Assembly (NCBI GenBank): GCA_005222975.1
Contig: NJBI01000010.1
Coordinates: 19,921-83,920, forward strand
Length of the DNA: 64,000 nucleotides
Origin: Promethearchaeota archaeon Loki_b31
Lineage (GTDB): Archaea > Asgardarchaeota > Lokiarchaeia > Sigyniarchaeales > SOKP01
Reading direction: 5' to 3'
In this document: one piece after another, positions 9,169 through 17,794 of the stretch
Numbering within the stretch: the first letter of the stretch is position 1
Layout of the letters: every line of letters begins with the position of its first letter
Notes under the pieces: model-generated
Databases searched by the model: none
The model's input: only the letters and a program-made list of their open reading frames with translations
What the model was told of the DNA's origin: nothing
Program-made: the position numbers and the translations under genes

Positions 9169-9726
9169 CTATTTAAAATTATTTAATATTTGAATGGATA
9201 AACTTTCAAATGCCACATCCACATTTTCATTAAGTTTAGCGGAAGTCTCAAAATATTCTACTCCAAGCTTATTTACCCTTTCATCGATAAGAGACTGGTC
9301 AATTTTCCTTTCAAGGTCTAATTTGTTTCCAACTATTATGTATGGGACATCACCGCTTAATTCCTTCAATTTAGAGAGCCAGAAGTTTATACCCTTGAAT
9401 GATGATAATTCATTTAAATTGAAAACAATCATAGCCCCGACCGCTTGAACAAAATAGTATTCGTTGCTAAAAAGTTTATCTTGTTGACCTCCTATATCCC
9501 AAAAATATAGTTTGAAGCCCTTTTCTTTAATATCCTTCTTCAATTCAGGGTTTTCTAATTTTAATTTATCAATGACTTTGCTCAAATCAATCTCTTTAAT
9601 TAAAAAATTTGCACCAAGAGTTGGAACTGATTCTTCGCTAAATTTGCCATCTACATATCGAGATAGTAGGCTCGATTTCCCCACAGAAGGGTCTCCACAC
9701 AAAATCACTTTACCACGATATGACAT
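9169..9726 (-). CDS. Ras/Rab-like small GTPase
   Basis: 185 residues, the normal length of a Ras-superfamily G domain. G1 is GDPSVGKSS (residues 11-19), the switch I threonine is probably T36, G3 is WDIGGQQDK (about 75-83), G4 is NKLDL and G5 is ETSAK. It lacks a C-terminal cysteine for prenylation. The GG in the G3 motif (DIGGQ instead of DTAGQ) resembles Arf- and Gtr-like forms. Expanded families of such GTPases are characteristic of Asgard archaea. It stands singly, 58 bases upstream of cofC on the same strand. Confidence 0.93.
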   Translation of the reverse strand: MSYRGKVILCGDPSVGKSSLLSRYVDGKFSEESVPTLGANFLIKEIDLSKVIDKLKLENPELKKDIKEKGFKLYFWDIGGQQDKLFSNEYYFVQAVGAMIVFNLNELSSFKGINFWLSKLKELSGDVPYIIVGNKLDLERKIDQSLIDERVNKLGVEYFETSAKLNENVDVAFESLSIQILNNFK

Positions 9727-9863
9727 GCTTTTTTACCCCTATGATTTTCAATCGTATTTGATTAACATTCGTGTTAAAATTTAAACTTATTTTTATTTCA
9801 GTTTGTCCTTTTTATTCGTAATTTTAAACTTCTATTTTTATTGATAAATTTGATTAAATTTAT

Positions 9864-10718
9864 TTACGTTTGGTATGGAGCTTTTGCGGGAGTTAGCTTA
9901 ATTTCTTTCGTTTCGGAACTAATAAAATGTTTGAATAAGTGTTCATAACCAATAATTTGGCTTATTTTACCGTTTTCTAACCATATTCCAGATGTATATT
10001 CCGGAGCTTCTTTAACTTGATCAAGTGTAGTTATTAGAAAACCATAATCCGCAATCAATAAACCGAAAGGGATTACATTATCGCCTTCAATTGAATGTAT
10101 TTTAACAGAAATTTTTAATAATTTCTTAATTTCTTCTTTTAAATCCTCAAAATACTTCAAGGCAATTACAATTTCCATATCGGATGAAAATTTTTTGTTC
10201 CATAATTCCTTTAAAATCCATTCATATCCTCCTAATTCTCCCATCAGTAAATCAGGCGTTATAATAAAATAAATCCGGTTTTCTGACGAGCTAATTAAAT
10301 CCTTAATTTTTGCTCTAATTTTTTCTCGAGAATTTATTGCCCATACTCTGGGTTCTGATTCTTCTGTGTCGATTTCCAATTCAGTTATGGCTTTTTCTAG
10401 GATTAATGTATCTTCGATTTTCTTTTTGTATCCTTCTCTAATAGTTTTAAATATTTTTTCAATAGGAATAACTTGGTAATTTGCGCCCCTCTTTACCGGT
10501 TCTTTTTGGATAAAACCTTTTTCAATTAACCGGTTAAGACTATCGTATACTCTAGCACGATCGACTCCAGAAAATTTTGCTATATCTGCGGGACTTAAAA
10601 TTTTATATTTGGCAAGAGTTAGTAAAACTTTGGAATCGTTTTTAGTAAATCCTAACGATTGTAGAGAGAGTTCGATTTCATATTCTTCAAGCTTTATAAT
10701 ATCACGACTAAACGGCAA
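9864..10718 (-). CDS. TrmB-type transcriptional regulator
   Basis: 284 residues. An N-terminal winged helix (about 10-80: SLGFTKNDSKVLLTLAKYK, then SPADIAKFSGVDRARVYDSL) is typical of the TrmB family. It is followed by a short coiled coil and a C-terminal effector domain of the phospholipase-D-like TrmB type (about 110-270). Family members sense sugars or related metabolites and repress or activate transport genes. The start is uncertain: UUG 10718 is used here, but AUC or AUU codons sit immediately upstream, and no ribosome site is clear. Its target is unknown; no transporter is adjacent. Confidence 0.85.
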   Translation of the reverse strand: MPFSRDIIKLEEYEIELSLQSLGFTKNDSKVLLTLAKYKILSPADIAKFSGVDRARVYDSLNRLIEKGFIQKEPVKRGANYQVIPIEKIFKTIREGYKKKIEDTLILEKAITELEIDTEESEPRVWAINSREKIRAKIKDLISSSENRIYFIITPDLLMGELGGYEWILKELWNKKFSSDMEIVIALKYFEDLKEEIKKLLKISVKIHSIEGDNVIPFGLLIADYGFLITTLDQVKEAPEYTSGIWLENGKISQIIGYEHLFKHFISSETKEIKLTPAKAPYQT

Positions 10719-10917
10719 GATTGGAATCTAATTCTTTTTTTATTTCGTATTAAATATCTAATTTTGGAACTATTATTTAATTTTTATTTTTTCAAAAAAA
10801 AGTTGACACTTTTATTAAAACATCTAATTATGCTAAATATTTGATGACATGCATAAAAAGGTACTTTAAGCTAAAAATCCTATTGTTTAAAACATAAATG
10901 TTAATTTAATAAAAAAT

Positions 10918-10989
10918 GAAGATTTCGAATATTTACATGATATTAAATCTTTAATAAAAAAAGAAGATTTCGAACTTTTGCATGAAATC
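10918..10989 (+). repeat. Two-copy 45-base-period direct repeat
   Basis: Copies begin GAAGATTTCGAA at 10918 and 10963 and share most of 27 bases. The period is a multiple of three, and both copies translate to EDFE-x-LH-D/E-I, which suggests decayed protein repeats rather than a regulatory array. Confidence 0.5.
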
Positions 10990-11163
10990 CTTTTTAAAAT
11001 CACATTCCAGTGAAATTAAACAATCAAAAAAAATTTATTCCCAATTTAATAAATTTTAAAAATTTATTTTAATAATGGTATTTTGTCGGACAAATAATCT
11101 TTAGTAAATTTTAGATACATAATAAATAATTAACAAAATTTCCATAAAGTAATATTCCGAACC

Positions 11164-11180
11164 ATAATATTTATATAATA
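11164..11180 (+). promoter_or_regulatory. Histone gene promoter (BRE/TATA)
   Basis: ATATTTATATAATA lies about 90 bases upstream of the histone AUG in otherwise featureless AT-rich DNA and is a strong archaeal TATA match. A clear ribosome site, GGAGG at 11243-11247, sits 8 bases or so before the AUG. Confidence 0.5.
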
Positions 11181-11257
11181 GAAAATCGTAGTTATTATTA
11201 ATTATAAATTTAATTTAAAACAGTTCAATTCAAAAAAAATTAGTGGAGGAATAAATC

Positions 11258-11488
11258 ATGGCAAAAAAAGCCCCAGCAAAAAAAAGCGATAGTTATATTG
11301 CAAAAGCTCCAATTCGGCGATTAATGAAAAAAGAAGGCGCTGATTTAGTTGCTGCCGATGCTCTAGATAAACTTATCGGTTTTCTCGAAAAAACAGCCGC
11401 AGACGCAACTAAAGAAGCTATTAAGATTACGAAAGCTGATAAACGAAAGAGAGTTACTGCTGCTGATATTCGAAAAGCTACAAGATAA
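11258..11488 (+). CDS. Archaeal histone with basic N-terminal tail
   Basis: 76 residues. The histone fold starts at about residue 14: APIRRLMKKEGADLVAADAL, a long central helix, then KADKRKRVTAADIRKATR. Conserved DNA-contact residues (R20/R21, and K-R-V-T-A-A-D) are present. The first 13 residues (MAKKAPAKKSDSY) form a lysine-rich tail absent from classic HMf-type histones. Such tails are reported in some Asgard histones and recall eukaryotic tails. Strong SD and TATA elements point to high expression. Single gene, no neighbour in the same unit. Confidence 0.95.
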   Translation: MAKKAPAKKSDSYIAKAPIRRLMKKEGADLVAADALDKLIGFLEKTAADATKEAIKITKADKRKRVTAADIRKATR

Positions 11489-11547
11489 GTGATTCAGTTT
11501 TTAATAATTTAGTTTTTATCTTTTTTTTACTTTTTTTCTTATTATAA

Positions 11548-12483
11548 TTAAAACGAGTTGGTTATCAATAATTCCTTTATTTCTCCTCTTTTACTTCCAT
11601 CACTATTTATAGCTCTTTTAGCGTAAAGGATGTTTATTTGATATTCTTTATATAAATCTAAAATAAAATCAGAATAAGAATTACTCAACATTACCTTACA
11701 ACCCCGTTCATCTAAATTTTTATATACATTGAAAAGCCTGATTTGGTCTTCTTTGCCAAAATTACTCTTAGTATAACTGGTAAAATTAGCAGAACGCGAT
11801 ATTGGAACATAAGGTGGATCAAAATAAATGAAATCATCTTTCTCCGCAAAATCTAAACATTTTTCAAATGAGTCATTTATTAATAAAACATTTTTTAGAG
11901 CTTTGTGAATAGCAACTAAATTTTCTTCATCGCAGAATTTAGGGTTCCTATACTTTCCAAAAGGCACGTTAAACTGTCCTTTGCTATTTACTCTATATAA
12001 TCCATTAAAGCAACAGCGATTCAAATATATAGTTCTTGAAGCCTTGTTAACATCTGACAATTTATTATATTCTTCGGGATTTCTATCCTTACTCCGTACT
12101 TCGTAATAATAATCTTTTTCATTTTTGTGGTTTTTAAGGGATTTTATGAGTTCAGAAACATTATTTTTTATTAATTTATAGGTATTAATTAATTCTTTAT
12201 TTACATCAATTAATATAGCCGTTTCGGGTAATAAATAAAAAAAGATAGCTCCGCCGCCCACAAAAGGTTCAATATATTTATTGAATTCTTTAGGAAAATA
12301 ATCGTTCATTTGTAGAATTAATTGTCTTTTACCGCCTACCCATTTTATAAAAGGTTTAGGTACATCTACGATAGATTTCTTCCTTCTATTTTGCTCTTTT
12401 TTAATATCAAGATATTGAATTTTTTCATCATTTTTTCGTAAAAAATTTTGCAATGATTTTTGGGTCAAGCTTTTTTCATTCAA
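11548..12483 (-). CDS. Dam-type (D12 class) DNA adenine N6-methyltransferase
   Basis: 311 residues. Motif I region is PFIKWVGGKRQLI (about 43-55) and EPFVGGGAIFF; catalytic motif IV is DFIYFDPPYVP (about 217-227). This order is the alpha group (Dam/DpnM), which usually methylates GATC-like sites. A 42-residue charged N-terminal extension precedes the domain. No restriction endonuclease gene is adjacent, so it is either an orphan methylase or a remnant of a mobile or phage system. Target specificity cannot be read from sequence. It converges on the histone gene. Confidence 0.92.
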   Translation of the reverse strand: MNEKSLTQKSLQNFLRKNDEKIQYLDIKKEQNRRKKSIVDVPKPFIKWVGGKRQLILQMNDYFPKEFNKYIEPFVGGGAIFFYLLPETAILIDVNKELINTYKLIKNNVSELIKSLKNHKNEKDYYYEVRSKDRNPEEYNKLSDVNKASRTIYLNRCCFNGLYRVNSKGQFNVPFGKYRNPKFCDEENLVAIHKALKNVLLINDSFEKCLDFAEKDDFIYFDPPYVPISRSANFTSYTKSNFGKEDQIRLFNVYKNLDERGCKVMLSNSYSDFILDLYKEYQINILYAKRAINSDGSKRGEIKELLITNSF

Positions 12484-12626
12484 CGTTAAAATTTCATTTT
12501 TTCTAATATTGTTAAATCAATTAAATCTAATATTTCTATTGATATCAACTATTTAATTAATTTTATTACGACATAAATATCTTAAAATCAAGGATATAAA
12601 AGGAAGAAACCTTTTGGTTTTTGAAA

Positions 12627-13148
12627 TTATTCAAACTTCTCAAAAAATTCCTTATTAAGAAATTTATCAATATTATCCTTTAATTTTTTCCTGACGGAAT
12701 CCAATCCTTCAGGAACAATTCGAGTTTTGCTAACAATATCAATGTATCCTAATTCTGAGCCATATCTTGGAACTAAATGGAAATGGAAATGTTCTATGCT
12801 TGCTCCAGCGTCTTTTCCTTGATTAATTCCAATATTATACCCCATTGGATTGTATAATTCATCAAGTAATAATTGTAAGCCTTGAATCGTTCTTGATATA
12901 TGGACGATTTCTTCTTTCTTTAAATCGGTAAATTTTGTGATATGACGATTTGGAACGCACATGAGATGTCCGGGATTGAAGGGGTATAAGTTTAAAATAA
13001 CAAAGCAGATTTCATCTTCGAAAATTTTTAATGAAACTACTCTTTCGTCATTCATTCTGATAGAGCATAAAATACAATCAACATCAGGTTTTGCTTTTCC
13101 TTGAACATAATCTAATTTTCCTAATGCTTGTAACCATTTCTCGAAAAT
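12627..13148 (-). CDS. HIT-family nucleotide hydrolase/transferase, AUU start
   Basis: 173 residues from AUU 13148. The catalytic triad is HFHFHLVPR (about 120-128), and GHLMCVPNRHI precedes it. The first AUG (13055) would omit 31 upstream residues that include FEKWLQALGKLDYVQGK and D-C-I-L-C. These match the family's N-terminal W...Y...C-x-x-C zinc region, so the frame is real to at least there. Upstream is an in-frame UGA (13157-13155), and AGGTGA (13160-13155) precedes AUU by 6 bases, as in rps4. HIT proteins of this kind hydrolyse dinucleoside polyphosphates or adenylylated compounds. A neighbouring gene starts the same strand at 13708. Confidence 0.85.
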   Translation of the reverse strand: MFEKWLQALGKLDYVQGKAKPDVDCILCSIRMNDERVVSLKIFEDEICFVILNLYPFNPGHLMCVPNRHITKFTDLKKEEIVHISRTIQGLQLLLDELYNPMGYNIGINQGKDAGASIEHFHFHLVPRYGSELGYIDIVSKTRIVPEGLDSVRKKLKDNIDKFLNKEFFEKFE

Positions 13149-13177
13149 TACATTTCACCTACTCATCAATTTAATTG

Positions 13178-13708
13178 TTATGAATATAAAGAGAAATCTG
13201 AAGTAAAATCTTTAGATTTAGAATAATCTCCGGGTTTGATTTTACCCATACAATATTCATTTAAAATCATGTTTGAATAAGCTGCACATGTAAATACCTT
13301 ACGTATGCTTTTAAAAAAAGAATTTTTTGAAATAGTACCATCTTTTTTAAGGAAGATTTGATCGCTTACTTCGTATCGAAATTTCTGAGTATCGATTCTA
13401 AAAAAAACATCACGAATTAGAAAAAATTTCCTCAAATCCATAAAAAATTGTAATTTTCTGTTATCTTCTAGAGCGTTTAAGGCATCCACTTGTTGAGGGG
13501 CTATTTGAATTGGGTTAGAAATTATAATTAAATCTTTATTTTTAGGTTTTAAAGCAACCATTTTTTGTGCTATAGGGCTAGGCGGGAATATAAATTGAAA
13601 GCCAAATTCAAGTTTTTTATCATCAATTGGAATTTTTTTTCTTAAAAGACCTTCATCTAATAGATATTCTTGGATTAGATGTTTTATATTGCTCTCGGTA
13701 TCAGTCAT
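13178..13708 (-). CDS. Conserved archaeal protein resembling DUF2299
   Basis: 176 residues. The first 125 residues alternate alpha and beta like DUF2299 proteins, which have a chaperone-like or secretion-chaperone-like fold (IKHLIQEYLLDEG, FQFIFPPSPIAQKMVAL, LIIISNPIQIAPQQVDAL). The C-terminal 50 residues are unassigned. No catalytic residues are evident and the function is unknown. It lies just upstream of the HIT gene on the same strand, 29 bases from the AUU start proposed there, so the two may be co-transcribed. Confidence 0.65.
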   Translation of the reverse strand: MTDTESNIKHLIQEYLLDEGLLRKKIPIDDKKLEFGFQFIFPPSPIAQKMVALKPKNKDLIIISNPIQIAPQQVDALNALEDNRKLQFFMDLRKFFLIRDVFFRIDTQKFRYEVSDQIFLKKDGTISKNSFFKSIRKVFTCAAYSNMILNEYCMGKIKPGDYSKSKDFTSDFSLYS

Positions 13709-13856
13709 TATTATTCGTAATCTTTGATTCGATATAAAACGTACAATTTTTAAGGGATGGATTAATTTCCTAATAATTACTTAAATCTTGAAATTATTAA
13801 TAGTAAGTATAAATATATCGTCTAACAATCAGGATTTAGACAATAATTTAATGGCT

Positions 13857-14348
13857 CTAATCCCAAAGTAATTTAGATCCGCATTTAGGACAAGGATTTG
13901 AATTAACGGGTATTAATTGATGGCAAATAGGACAATTCTCTGCAAGTTTAGGTTGCTTTGAGGCGCTTTGCGAAGCAATAGGTCTTGAATTATGATTGGG
14001 TGTGATTGAAATGGGAATATTCGGAGTAGTAGAACCGTATTTGGTTTTAAGATATTCGATGAACTCCTGCTCTGATTGATTCATTTTCTTAGTTAAAGAG
14101 TTCCCACTCGTTATTATCATACACGCAACTACGCCTAATGGGAGGAATGTCATTTCATTAAAGGGTAATTCATTTAATAATATCCCAACTACAATAAATA
14201 ATAATATGGCAACACCAATTAACACGCCAATGAGGCTTGAACGGATCGATTTATTTGCCTTTTTTTTATATTCGGTGTAATCATCATCCGTTAAAGTAAT
14301 TCCATGTTCATTTTTTATCTTTGATACAAAGAGAGTCTTTTGTTTCAT
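13857..14348 (-). CDS. Membrane protein with C-terminal zinc ribbon
   Basis: 163 residues. A charged cytoplasmic N-terminus (1-35) precedes two transmembrane helices (about 36-60 and 65-83). After a short helical SEQEFIEYLKTKYG segment and a low-complexity linker comes a zinc ribbon, CPICHQLIPVNSNPCPKC (about 139-156). The ribbon would face the cytoplasm if N-in. Such two-span zinc-ribbon proteins are common in archaea without assigned function. It is single, on the minus strand. Confidence 0.7.
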   Translation of the reverse strand: MKQKTLFVSKIKNEHGITLTDDDYTEYKKKANKSIRSSLIGVLIGVAILLFIVVGILLNELPFNEMTFLPLGVVACMIITSGNSLTKKMNQSEQEFIEYLKTKYGSTTPNIPISITPNHNSRPIASQSASKQPKLAENCPICHQLIPVNSNPCPKCGSKLLWD

Positions 14349-14555
14349 AATTTAGTAGTAAAATTGCAGTAATTTAAACTTATGTTTATAGAAAAGGGCA
14401 TAAGAATATCATAAAATGGAGAAGAATTATTGGTGTGGTTGTGATTTAGAAAATGTGTTTAATAAATTATTTATCCCGTCACTTAAAGAAATGTTGAGTG
14501 TGGATATAAGCGTTGGAAGGCAAGTAAAATATTGATCATAATAAAATAGTAGGAG

Positions 14556-14579
14556 AAAAATTAACCTAAATTAGGTTAA
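14556..14579 (-). terminator. Stem-loop overlapping a stop codon, then T-run
   Basis: Arms TTAACCTA (14561-14568) and TAGGTTAA (14572-14579) pair around three bases and include the stop codon of the gene at 14576-14938. On the minus strand TTTTT follows at once. It looks like a compact terminator. Confidence 0.45.
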
Positions 14580-14938
14580 TATTTACCTTTTGGTCTAGTT
14601 TGAGGTTGAACTCCTGCGTTCTTTAATTTTTCAATATTTTTTACTAAATCTTCTGAAGAAGTGCTGTAAATAACTTGTAGAGTGTCTAAATCTATATATA
14701 AGGAGCCAACAATCCCCAATCCCATCAATTGATTATCTTTATCTATAAAAGTATTATCAAGATTCATTTTAATCGCTTTTTTATTGCCCTCAAGCTCAAC
14801 AAGTTGCGGTTGACACGCAGTGTACCCCGCTCCTCTATTTTTAATCACATAACTCATTATTGCGTAGTCTAATTCGTCGTTGATCTCTCCTTGCTCTTGG
14901 AGAATTTTTACCACATTTGGAGGGTTTTGCGATGACAT
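14576..14938 (-). CDS. Unknown small soluble protein
   Basis: 120 residues, not recognised. The predicted layout is an N-terminal helix (VVKILQEQGEINDELDYAI), a short beta-rich centre (QPQLVELEGNKKAIKMNLDN and GIVGSLYIDLDTLQVIYST) and a helix (SEDLVKNIEKLKNAG), ending in a basic disordered tail. The beta strand LYIDLDTLQVIYST resembles the end of a small alpha-beta sensor fold, but this is not an assignment. It is followed by a hairpin terminator. Confidence 0.6.
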   Translation of the reverse strand: MSSQNPPNVVKILQEQGEINDELDYAIMSYVIKNRGAGYTACQPQLVELEGNKKAIKMNLDNTFIDKDNQLMGLGIVGSLYIDLDTLQVIYSTSSEDLVKNIEKLKNAGVQPQTRPKGKY

Positions 14939-15015
14939 ATTTATATAACTATATCATTTAAATAGAACTTTAAAGGGACAGAATTCACATTATGGATTTT
15001 GTTATAATAAAATTT

Positions 15016-15267
15016 TTATTTTTCAATAATAACTTCATCAACCGAGTGCAGGGCACAGTTCATGCTTTCTAAAATATCCTTTATTGAATCCAATGTAAGG
15101 GCTTCAGTACCTTTAATGGTTAAAAAAATTGAGGTTGTTTTTTGGTCTATCTCGTCTGTCTTAATCTGCACGTATGTAACACCCTCAGTTTCTATTAAGG
15201 TACGGCCGATCAGTTCGTTATCAGGAGTGTGTGGTTTCAAAACATCTAATTTGAAAGTAATATTCAT
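15016..15267 (-). CDS. DUF211-family protein
   Basis: 83 residues of the archaeal DUF211 family, a ferredoxin-like fold that forms oligomers. Signatures: KLDVLKPHTPDNELIGRTL, EGVTYVQIKTDEIDQKTTS and the C-terminal ALHSVDEVIIEK. Family members are proposed to bind metals or small ligands; function is unproven. The ORF starts at AUG 15267 in a stand-alone position between two other minus-strand genes. Confidence 0.85.
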   Translation of the reverse strand: MNITFKLDVLKPHTPDNELIGRTLIETEGVTYVQIKTDEIDQKTTSIFLTIKGTEALTLDSIKDILESMNCALHSVDEVIIEK

Positions 15268-15344
15268 AATTTAATAAATTAAATATTTAATTAAAATTAT
15301 TTCAATAATTGATTAAATTGTATTTATAATTTATTTTTATTAGT

Positions 15345-16040
15345 TCATAAAAATTTTTCAAGTGTTTCAATTAATTTAGATGGAATTTCTTCTGGTTCGA
15401 TAATTTTATTAGCTTTCTTGAAAAATTCTCTTTTCAAGTAATTTGGAATTTTAGTGTTTAAAGCGATAGAACGCGATCCTATGTTAATCGCTGCTTCAAT
15501 ATCTCGCCCGGTATCCCCTATAACAACAATTTGATCAGATTTTACATCTATTTTCTCACATATGTGTTTTAAATGATCTGGGTGCGGTTTAAGATTTTTA
15601 GTATTGTCACGACCTACTATGACTTCAAAGTAGTGAAAGATACCTGCTGTTTCTAGTGAAATTCTTGCGTTGTTATGGGTATTATACGTAAAAACAGCTT
15701 GTTTAAGTCTTTTCTTTTTTGCAAACTCTAAAACCTGGTCTATACCCTGAGTTAAAGTCGCTTTAATGGCAGCTTCGTGTTCGACTTGAATTACGGCGTT
15801 ATTCACTTCGTTAATAATTTCTTTAATTTTTTCGGAAGAAAACCCTAATTCATTAAATATTACTCTGGAGATTTTAACATTTTCTAAAATAGGCATTTCA
15901 ATTGAAATGTTTTCCTTTGGTATCCCATAATCTCTTAATACTTTAATAGCCTTCCTTCGAGCTTTAACCGAGTTAATTTTAAAATGTATTAAGGTACCGT
16001 CCAAATCCCATATAATTGCTTTAATAGGTTTTTCGTTCAT
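15345..16040 (-). CDS. HAD-superfamily phosphatase
   Basis: 231 residues with all four HAD motifs: DLDGTLIHF (I, nucleophile and acid aspartates at 11 and 13), TYNTHN region (II), KPHPDH (III lysine), and VIGDTGRDIEAA (IV). The helical cap at about 20-85 makes it a phosphoglycolate-phosphatase-like subfamily I enzyme. The substrate cannot be told. It starts immediately after the stop of thpR (no gap), so the two genes are translationally coupled, consistent with a role in nucleotide or phosphate-ester turnover. Confidence 0.88.
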   Translation of the reverse strand: MNEKPIKAIIWDLDGTLIHFKINSVKARRKAIKVLRDYGIPKENISIEMPILENVKISRVIFNELGFSSEKIKEIINEVNNAVIQVEHEAAIKATLTQGIDQVLEFAKKKRLKQAVFTYNTHNNARISLETAGIFHYFEVIVGRDNTKNLKPHPDHLKHICEKIDVKSDQIVVIGDTGRDIEAAINIGSRSIALNTKIPNYLKREFFKKANKIIEPEEIPSKLIETLEKFL

Positions 16041-16613
16041 TTAAAATACCAAATCGGAATATACCGGCCCTGTAGGCGTTAAAACAGACTTCTTTAGTTT
16101 TACCTGGCTTACATTAAAAGGTCCAAATTCGAAATTTTTATTCTCGTTAATTAGTTTTTTTAGCACATCAAAAGTTTTATAATTTACTTTATCCCTTCTC
16201 AATCTTCCTATCGTAAGATGCGGTTTAAATTCAGTTCTTTTATCTTTTTGAATTTTCAATCGCTCAGATAAGAGTTGTTCTATTGTATTTTTAATTTGCT
16301 GTAAAAATTGAACATCTCCAATAAGTTTTACCCATAAAACAGAGAATTTGTTAAATTGACCTACCCCTCTAAGACTATATTCAATGGTTTTTCCTTGAAA
16401 CATGCTTTTGTTTACATCTTCTTTCAAAATTTCATAAATTTTTGATGCCATGGATTCAGAAATGTTTCCCAAAAATTTTACAGTCATATGAAGGTTTTCT
16501 GGTTCTACTACTTTAAGTTTAGGCTGATTTTGTTTTAATCGAGATGAGAAAGCCTGAATTTTCTCTATCGTGTTTTTATCTTTTAATTCGATCGCTATAA
16601 ATGCTCTAATCAT
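16041..16613 (-). CDS. thpR: RNA 2',3'-cyclic phosphodiesterase (ThpR/LigT)
   Basis: 2H-phosphoesterase that opens 2',3'-cyclic phosphate ends. The two catalytic motifs are HMTVKFLGN (H-x-T) and HLTIGRLRR (H-x-T). AUG 16613 is chosen because the family begins M-x-R-A-F-I-A-I; a UUG at 16625 in the same frame would add four residues. The resulting length of 190 residues is normal. It is directly followed, without spacing, by a HAD phosphatase. Confidence 0.9.
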   Translation of the reverse strand: MIRAFIAIELKDKNTIEKIQAFSSRLKQNQPKLKVVEPENLHMTVKFLGNISESMASKIYEILKEDVNKSMFQGKTIEYSLRGVGQFNKFSVLWVKLIGDVQFLQQIKNTIEQLLSERLKIQKDKRTEFKPHLTIGRLRRDKVNYKTFDVLKKLINENKNFEFGPFNVSQVKLKKSVLTPTGPVYSDLVF

Positions 16614-16657
16614 GATTACATCCAAATTAATGTTAATATTACAAGTTTTTTGACGAT

Positions 16658-17620
16658 CTACCTTTCAATTTTGCCAGGAAGATAGAAATCATACTTTTTC
16701 TTAAAGACTTTAGTTTTAAGAAATCTATCAAAGCGTCTCACACTTTGAAAAATAACCCACATACTACTGTCACTTTTGTAATATTTTTTAACTTCTTCTA
16801 ATGTTAACGGTTCAATATCGAAATCAATTGCTTCTTCTTCGAAGAATTTATTGACAAGGTTAATCAATTCAGGGATAAGTTCGGGTTTTTGTTCCTTAAA
16901 GAAATTTGCGACTAAATCAATTGTAACCTTCCTCCAGTCGTAATATCTTCCTACAGTTTCTTCAAGAAATAAAGCTTTTAATAACCACCTTAGAAATGAA
17001 GGGGCACTTTTCAAAAATAGGACTGCCTCCATCGCTTCGTTACCATTAACCCTAAACATTGGTGTACTCGTATCGAAATACATTAGTTTTGTATCAAGAT
17101 CAACTTTGGGATTGTTAGGATCGAAACCAATAATGGCAAAGTTAGATATTTGACCATCTAACCCTAAATCTATATTATTATGGTTTTTACTATAATCCCA
17201 CACTTTCTTCATTTCTCTCATTACAAGTAGAATTAAAGATTTAATGTCTTGATCGCTCAATTGATGAATTACCTTATGCCCTACTGATTCTGAGGGGAGT
17301 TTTTCTTGAACACAATAAAATTGAATTTTTCCCTCTTCGTCTTTAAACCATGCTACATCGTACTCAGGTAGATTTAGCCCCACATCTTCTTTTAAAAGTC
17401 TATTGTATTCGTTATATGCCCAAATATGTCTTTCGACTTGCGTTTCATTATCAAAAATTGGAATCCTTTTATAGGCTATTTGCTCTGGGTTATTCAAAAG
17501 CTCAAAAACGAGGCTTATTTCACCGTAACCTAAAATTTTTATTGGTACTTCTCCTTTTTCAGGATCAGAAGTATCAATTGACTTTTCTAACTTTTTTAAA
17601 ACTTCTATATCAATTTTCAT
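16658..17620 (-). CDS. Protein-kinase-like fold protein of unknown substrate
   Basis: 320 residues. The N-terminal 40-90 region resembles a kinase nucleotide loop and beta-3 lysine (ILGYGEISLVFEL, then IAYKRIP). A catalytic-loop-like LGLDGQISNFAI (about 153-164) and a D-F-G-like LMYFDTSTPMF (about 180-190) follow. These fit the aminoglycoside-kinase/DUF6206-like group of atypical kinases. The glycine loop is short, so activity is uncertain. The C-terminal third is helical. It is 45 bases from thpR and reads the same way. Confidence 0.6.
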   Translation of the reverse strand: MKIDIEVLKKLEKSIDTSDPEKGEVPIKILGYGEISLVFELLNNPEQIAYKRIPIFDNETQVERHIWAYNEYNRLLKEDVGLNLPEYDVAWFKDEEGKIQFYCVQEKLPSESVGHKVIHQLSDQDIKSLILLVMREMKKVWDYSKNHNNIDLGLDGQISNFAIIGFDPNNPKVDLDTKLMYFDTSTPMFRVNGNEAMEAVLFLKSAPSFLRWLLKALFLEETVGRYYDWRKVTIDLVANFFKEQKPELIPELINLVNKFFEEEAIDFDIEPLTLEEVKKYYKSDSSMWVIFQSVRRFDRFLKTKVFKKKYDFYLPGKIER

Positions 17621-17794
17621 ATCTAATCAATTCACTTCTTTAATATTTAAAAAAATTAACTTAAATCTTTATAAAATTAACTCAAAAGTTCAATATTAAT
17701 ATTTTTTAAAAAGAATTGATTCTAAAAAAATAATTACCTTTTTTTTAAATAAATAGATCGAATCTATTGTTAGTTTTGTTTATTTGAATGAATG

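Larger units (their letters stand above)
10719..11257. other. 539-base intergenic region with coding-like repeat remnant
   Basis: Divergent space between the TrmB gene and the histone gene. It contains the histone promoter near 11164-11180 and a direct repeat at 10918-10944 and 10963-10989, with units 45 bases apart. Read in one frame (10891-11011) the repeat encodes two copies of L-I-K-x-E-D-F-E-x-L-H-x-I. There is no start codon and a stop follows, so it looks like a gene remnant. The rest is AT-rich with nothing else recognised. Confidence 0.5.

Noticed and set aside
11548..12483. Restriction-modification system
   Set aside because: Only the methylase is present; neighbours are a histone and a HIT protein.
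14416..14535. 39-residue plus-strand ORF starting MEKNYWCGCD
   Set aside because: No ribosome-binding site and no recognised family; length is within chance expectation for an intergenic region.
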